Assembly (NCBI GenBank): GCA_015499985.1
Contig: JAAAUF010000028.1
Location: 1 to 64,000, forward strand
Reading direction: 5' to 3'
Length of the DNA: 64,000 nt
Origin: Haplosporangium gracile
Lineage: Eukaryota; Mortierellomycota; Mortierellomycetes; Mortierellales; Mortierellaceae
In this document: positions 58,578-64,000 of the stretch, one piece after another
Layout of the letters: each line of letters begins with the position of its first letter
Numbering within the stretch: the stretch's first letter is position 1
Program-made: the position numbers and the translations under genes
The notes under the pieces: generated by a model
Databases searched by the model: none
Seen by the model: the letters and a program-made list of their open reading frames with translations, nothing else
What the model was told of the DNA's origin: nothing

Positions 58578-60299
58578 GGGGGGGGGGAGAGAAGCGATCG
58601 AGAAGAGGAGGAGCTCAAAACGCGAAAGGTGAACAAAGAAAATAAACTAAAGGGCAAAGCTGAGTATTGAATATAAGCTGAATGAATTAGATGTGTAACA
58701 ATGAAAAATTGAACTACACAATTGAGTAGAAAGACCCTTTACGTAAATAGAAAAAAAAATCGGACTCGCAAAGGGGTGAAAAGCGCGTACAACAGAACAC
58801 AGCTGGGGTTTGGTTGGTTGGCTGTCCTTTACTCTCCGTCTTCTTGAAGAGGAAGCTGGGAATCTGAATTCCTATCTACCTCTTCTCCTTTTCGTTCCTG
58901 TCGTTTTTTTGACCAATTTCTGTTGTTAATTTTCTAAGAAGAGAGAAGGGGCAAAAAAGAAGAACCTTTTCATCGTCATGTATGTCCACGACGTGATGCA
59001 TTTGAGCAATTTTAGAGAAATACGACACAAAAACTCACAAGATGCATTCGGGTGGGCAAAATGAAAACACGCGGGCTCGAAAACAACAACAACTAAGACA
59101 AGAAAGAAAAAAAGATGAAGAAAGGACACATTTACACTTGCACACGATGAACGTGAAAAGAAAAAAAAAGTGGGACACAAACTGTAAAAGAGAGAGGAGG
59201 AAAGAGATACCTATATTGTTTGTTTGGCGACCAATTTTCATGACCGATGTACTCACTGTAAAACTGTCAATACAACATGTGCTGAAATGTACGCGGGAAC
59301 ATGACAGAAGGCACGAGAAGATTGAAGATTCATGCACCAAGTGCGAGGATGGAAGAAAAAAAAGAAAACAGTGCGGCAAACACGTTCTCCTATTCCCTTG
59401 TATTTATATTCTTTTCCTCTTTTACTTCGTTAATGTTACAGTTTGCCTGGAGGTTGATAGAGGACAGCATTGTCTTTGAAATCCCATATTCACTCTCTTC
59501 TTACTCCATACTTGACATTGCTCTTCTTCTCTCCCTCCTCTCTCGCCAAGGCGCAGATGTCTGTTTGCCCTCGTTTTCTATTTCATGTTTTTGATTGAAT
59601 AAGCTCAGCTTGCTTGAAATGAAAAATACCAGCCTTGTCGACTCACAGTACCGCCTTTTGTTCTCCTTTTCCACGCCTCGAACATAACCTCACTCCTTTT
59701 TTTTCCGCGTTGCTGTGCGGAACTGCTCCAGTGAATGGAGGGGGTGTATATGCAGGCCCTTTTTATGTTTGCCTCCTATTCATTTTACAGACCCTTTGGC
59801 CTGAAATCAAGCGCTCAATGTATCATGAGGTTGTGCATCTTGGCCATATGTATGGCCACTTAAGCGGCGTAGTTGAATGCGTATGTGATACCGCACATGA
59901 AAATAAGGGACAGTTGAGGAGAGTAGGGATGTTCACACACACTGGGCAGGACAGCTGTTTTTGTAGCCTTTTGCCACTAAAGATTAGTTGATTTTCAATT
60001 CCATGAATTGTTAGTGTGTTTGTGTTACTAAAAGAAAATTAAAATACAGCAACTGAATTGGAGCCGATGGCTAGGGCAGAGGAGGACCAACAAAGCGGAG
60101 CAGGAAGAATAACAAGCGACGGCCATTGAAGGTTCAGCGTATGAAAATTGCTAAAAGTAGAGTTCAGTTGACTATTCGTTGTCAGTGAAGATGGGGCAAA
60201 GAGAGGGAGGTGGTTCGCGGTGGAGAGTATATATGTGTTTATTCCAAGACAGTCAACTAATGCAACACTATCGATTTCAAAGGCTAAAATTCTCCAAGT

Positions 60300-60560
60300 T
60301 TACCTTTTTCACTCACTTTCTCTTTCCTTCTTTTATTTTCTCTCCCCTCCTTTGCTTCTGTTTCTTTTCTTTTCTTCTCTTTTCTCTCTTCTGTTTTTTC
60401 TTCTTTTTTTGTTATTTTCCTTTTCCCCCTTTTCCCCCTTTTCCCCTCTCGCTTTTATTCCTTCTCCTTCCTTCATCGTATCCATTTTTTTTCTCACTAT
60501 CATCACTTCTTTTCATCGCCATCCACCCGCTTCATCCCTTCCCTAGCCTTTACTCACCTT
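60300..60560 (+). promoter_or_regulatory. CT-rich tract upstream of the HMG/YABBY-like gene
   Basis: About 260 bp are nearly pure pyrimidine on the + strand. Further CT-rich patches continue to about 60920, before ATG 61114. This is the longest such tract in the window and suggests a long 5' leader or core promoter. Confidence 0.45.
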
Positions 60561-61113
60561 CATTTCAATACTTGGTCATCCCTTTCTAGCTTATGCACTC
60601 TCTTGCTTGGAAAGCTTCCTTGGCTCATCTTCTCTCCTCGCCAATTTTTCTCTATCTTCCACTTACTATTCCGTCCGTTCACCGAGCTTCATTACACAAC
60701 CACGGAACTAAGATTTGCGGGGTCTTGGTTCATTTTCGCTCTGTCTTGCGGCTCTGTTTTTCATTTCATCTCTTTTTCCTTCTTCCCTAATCCCTCTTCA
60801 TTTGTCCCTCCCATTCCTCCAACCAGTCGCCGATCTCGGCCCATTAGTAACTTCACAACAAAGTATTTTTTTCTTTGTTGTCACTCACTCGGCGTTTTTT
60901 CCACATTTTCACTGCACCATTATTACCTTTGCACCAACTTGAATCTCTCACAAGCTCCTGGAGACCCGGTTCATTTTCTCGGAGCTTACTTCGAGTGTTC
61001 ATTCGACAGCTTGATGAATCCCGATAACTCCATTTTCGCTCAGAATCCAAACGACCTTCAACCTTCAACTTTCTTCAGCTAGTTCTGGATTCAAATCGCC
61101 GCGATCTCTCTTC

Positions 61114-64000
61114 ATGCACCCGCGGAAATTGACCAAAAACCCAGCATCAACATCTGGAACGTCAAGGCCGAGAAAACGATCATCAACATCGACATCCATT
61201 ATAGTTCCTACATCCAAATCACCACCCACCACCACAGCCACTACTTCAAACTCTTCTTTTCAGCAAAATGAACCTATTTCACCCTTGTCCTCGTACCCAG
61301 AAATGACGCTGGGTTCATCTGCAGCCTTTGGTGTTCCTGCTCAGTCAACAAGAAGCTCGAGTGGATCTTTCGGTTTTTCATCAAGTACCCAACCAACATC
61401 AATATCGCTCAACAGTGACAGTTCTCAGCATCTACCAACTTTGCCCGATCGTCGACCACGATCACAGTCGATTCCCATTGCATTTCTCATCAATGCTGTC
61501 CCTCAATCGCCTAGGCCGTTCACTTTCTCTAGCCCCACTCCATCATCACCATCCCCTCCACCTGTTGAACTTTCGTCTGTCTTTGAAGCACGGCAAGTAG
61601 ATCTTTTATCCGCACCAGCACACCGCGATAATCCCCATTGCAGGTCAGCCTCGCCAACTCGGCCTCTCGCGCCATTTCCACTACACCATGATTTTTCATC
61701 AGCAACAAGTCGCTCATTCTCCGAACGTAGATCCTACTCGACGTCTTCATTCTCAATACTTCACACTCAGAGTGAAAGCTTGTCCTTGAGCACTTCAACA
61801 GCAGAACAAGCCATCCGGTCAGTCCAGGGTGTTGGTGACTATTCTGCAGGATTCTCCAGCAGCAGCCCTTCAACACCAACATCCGAAAGGGTTTCGGTTG
61901 GTGGCTCTGGTAGTCACTCCAAAGTTAGCCGGATCGACACTTCTTCTTCAGCTTCAACGGATCCTCTGCGGCCGGAAAGCACAATTAACAACACCAGCAA
62001 TAGCGGCAGGGGCGGTAGCGGCAGGGACGGTAGCACCGGTAGAAGTAGGAGCAGAAGTAAGGCGATTAAATACGAGCAACAGCATCAGCAGCAGTTCGTC
62101 GCCACCGAGGAACTTATTCCTTCTCGTCCCCCTCGGCAGCTCTCTTTGCGGAGAACTACCAACCCCGATCTCAAGACGACCAAAACTGGAAAAATCCTTC
62201 ACAAAACCAAGAAGGCCGGGGTCAACAAAAAGAGCACCGCCTACAATCGATTCCTCCAACAGCAGAGCAAACACTTTGCCAAGCACCATCCGCACTTGAC
62301 GCCTCAGCAGGTAAAGTCAACAGCTTTGACCACATAAAACAGAGCGAGGAAGAGAGAGGGATGGAGAAAGAAAGAATTAGAGAATGAGAAAGTTGTTGAG
62401 CCTTTTCTTCTCTCTTTTTTTTGCTTGTTGTTGGCGTTGTGCTCAAGTTATTTGTTCCCTTCATCATTTCATCCGGTTTTTTTTATTTGAATAGTTGGGG
62501 TAACAAGGGCATTCCTGATGAGAAGTGGTTACGATCTTTTCGTTGTCTTTAATGTCATTTACGGTTACTGAACTTTGAACAGCTCCAGGGTCACTGTTGA
62601 TTCGAGGGTACCTTGTTTTGAAAAACACTACCCCTATTTTTCTGCTCTGCTCTTTTTTATTTTATTTCTCATTCATCTTCTCAACACGCCCGAAATATGT
62701 CATCCCTGCCTCACGTTTTCTTTTTCTCACACGCAGAAAAAATACGTATCTTTGCTCGTACTTTGGGTAACACACTTCTCATTCATCTGCTGGGCAGTTT
62801 GACGACCCAAAACTGAGCCCAGATGTCAGATTCAGAGCCAATTCAACATCACTTTGCAGGATTTGAGATGGGAGAAAAATGAAAAAAAAAATCAAAACAA
62901 AAATCATTGCACGCAAAAACTCAGGAGTAAAAAAAGTGCATTGATAGAAGGACAGGAGTTCTGGGGATTTGAATGGTGCAGCCTTCATCACGCATATTCT
63001 CCCTTTTTTCTGTGTTATTTGTTTGGTATGTGGAAGGAAATGCTTGTGTTCTGCGTTTGAGTGAAAGTGGAAAGGAAAGGTCATGGACTATGCGTTGCTT
63101 CTGAAAAAAAGAAGAAAGGGCAAATAGAAAAGGTGCGGTATGAGACAAGGCGGGTGTAGTGGTAGAACGAACAAAGAAGAAAAAAAGAAATTTAGAGGCA
63201 AAGCGAAGCATATACAGGGAGACAAGTTAATTGTGTCTTTTCTATTTTCGAAAAATAGTCGGCTCATCGCTATTTGACATGCTGTGGTTTTTGCCGTTCA
63301 TATTAATTATCCATACTGCAACGTGGAGTGCTCACCCCTCTTTCGTCTGTTTGCCTTTACCTAATGCCAGGCGATAATAACAGCAACAACATACAACAGC
63401 AAACAACAAAAAGAAAAAAAACAAACAAAAGGAGGGCGCACCTACTTACTTCAAACATTCATTCCATTGAATTACATTTTATTATTCTAGCGCATGAAGC
63501 TTATTGCGAAGGAGTGGGCTGTCTCCGAAAAGAATGCACATACAACGCGGAGACGTAGCCGATTTTCGACGGAAGAAAGTGGTCAACAGCAGATATCTTC
63601 GGACCGTCACCTTCCATCGTCGTCTTCATTGTCGCCACTATCTCCGCCTGCAGCATTCTCGTCCTCTTTGTGGCCCACCTCGCATACAATCACCGGGTCA
63701 TCTTCCTCCTCCAACATTACAACTGTAGCAAACGCCTCCTTGTCCTCCTCGTCCTCCTCCTCCGCCATAACTAGCAGCAGCAGCAGCACCAGCAGAAGTA
63801 GCAGGAGTAGAAGTAGAACAACCATTGCTACATCCCATGACCAACCCTTCTTCTCCGCCACCAACTCTCGAGAGGCAGGTCCTCTTCGAGCTCACAACCC
63901 AGCCCTATTGTCTACAACTACAACGACAATCACAAACACACCTCGACCAGCTGTTGCTGCGGTGTCTCAGCCAAATACAAGATCCTTGGATTGTATCCCA
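61114..64000 (+). CDS. Ser/Thr-rich protein with a C-terminal HMG/YABBY-like box, truncated by the window
   Basis: Two exons inside the window: 61114-62310 and 63491-64000, joined in phase and still open at the edge (at least 569 aa). Exon 1 encodes a Ser/Pro/Thr-rich disordered region, a small Arg/Ser repeat (GRSRSRSK) and then a basic segment. The segment KKSTAYNRFLQQQSKHFAKH ends exon 1 with HPHLTPQQ. Exon 2 continues RMKLIAKEWAVSEKN, and together they read like one HMG/YABBY-type box (xxYNxFxxx...HPxLxxxxxxKxIAxxW). After the box the protein is again Ser-rich. It is probably a chromatin or transcription factor; the DNA-binding claim is inference from the motif. The intron (62311-63490) is 1,180 nt, over twice the longest other intron. 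The exon after it is easily missed. Confidence 0.75.
62311..63490 (+). other. Unusually long intron of the HMG/YABBY-like gene
   Basis: Donor CAG|GTAAAG and acceptor TATTCTAG|CGC flank 1,180 nt with several A- or T-rich runs. No coding signal or RNA gene is recognised inside. If this intron is not real, the protein would end eight codons after the donor (VKSTALTT), in the middle of the conserved box. Confidence 0.65.

Larger units (their letters stand above)
57014..61113. other. 4.1-kb gene-poor block with assembly gap
   Basis: No open frame here has convincing coding character. The longest, 59042-59479 and 60179-60589, are Lys- or Phe-rich translations of A/G- and C/T-rich DNA. Notable features are a poly-T run at 57620-57638, two TTAAGGG units near 57600-57614, the N gap, and a long CT-rich tract at 60300-60560 that continues toward ATG 61114. 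Confidence 0.6.

Noticed and set aside
58437..58670. Open frame spanning the N gap
   Set aside because: It depends on unknown bases and is Lys/Glu-rich low complexity.

Overview
The window is nuclear DNA of a filamentous fungus, most likely an early-diverging one of the Mucoromycota (Mortierella-like). I infer this from the gene content and exon style, not from a search. Nearly all genes are split by short GT-AG introns of roughly 50-500 nt. Many promoters and 5' leaders are CT-rich. Several families that common yeasts have lost are present: UFL1 (UFM1 ligase), a Barentsz/CASC3 exon-junction factor, a TYSND1-type peroxisomal protease and a full-length RPAP3. I found no transposon, virus, CRISPR array or prokaryotic operon. 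This is a core housekeeping region.

Layout. 1-54: 3' part of a tRNA-Gln(CTG). About 3.6 kb without a convincing gene follows. 3634-5932 (+): divergent protein kinase. 6756-9251 (+): ArfGAP1/Gcs1. 9441-13208 (-): GcnA-type GH20 hexosaminidase. 13910-17301 (+): TYSND1-like peroxisomal protease ending in SKL. 17433-19717 (-): RPAP3. 20390-22861 (+): ADA3/Ngg1 of SAGA. 23432-24010 (-): Yos1. 24705-28469 (+): Btz/CASC3. 28657-29808 (-): SPF27/BCAS2. 30329-30688 (+): mitochondrial ribosomal protein bL33. 30940-33434 (-): Met2. 33846-36099 (-): Bna3. 36398-38249 (-): Gpi18. 38432-40215 (+): Cdc73. 40329-43783 (-): UFL1. 44041-47231 (+): acylaminoacyl-peptidase. 47787-49454 (+): unrecognised four-TM protein. 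49631-52771 (-): multi-Myb protein with a [17 protein letters not shown] N-terminus. 53415-55113 (+): eIF3j/Hcr1. 55525-57013 (+): dynactin p24. A 4.1-kb gene-poor block with an assembly gap (Ns at 58568-58577) follows. From 61114 a Ser-rich HMG/YABBY-like protein gene runs off the right edge.

Genes are tightly packed, mostly in alternating divergent and convergent pairs. Convergent stops lie about 110-250 bp apart in most cases. Divergent starts share 180-700 bp; the tightest are GPI18/CDC73 and UFL1/APEH. The products do not form one pathway. They cover vesicle traffic (ArfGAP1, Yos1, dynactin), GPI and peroxisome biology, transcription and splicing (ADA3, Cdc73, SPF27, Btz), translation (eIF3j, bL33m), chaperone assembly (RPAP3), protein turnover and UFMylation, and amino-acid metabolism (Met2, Bna3).

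All exon models were built by hand from splice-site consensus, phase agreement and family resemblance. Most are phase-consistent from start to stop. The uncertain ones are the first exon of the TYSND1-like gene, the second intron donor of the kinase and the third exon of the GH20 gene.
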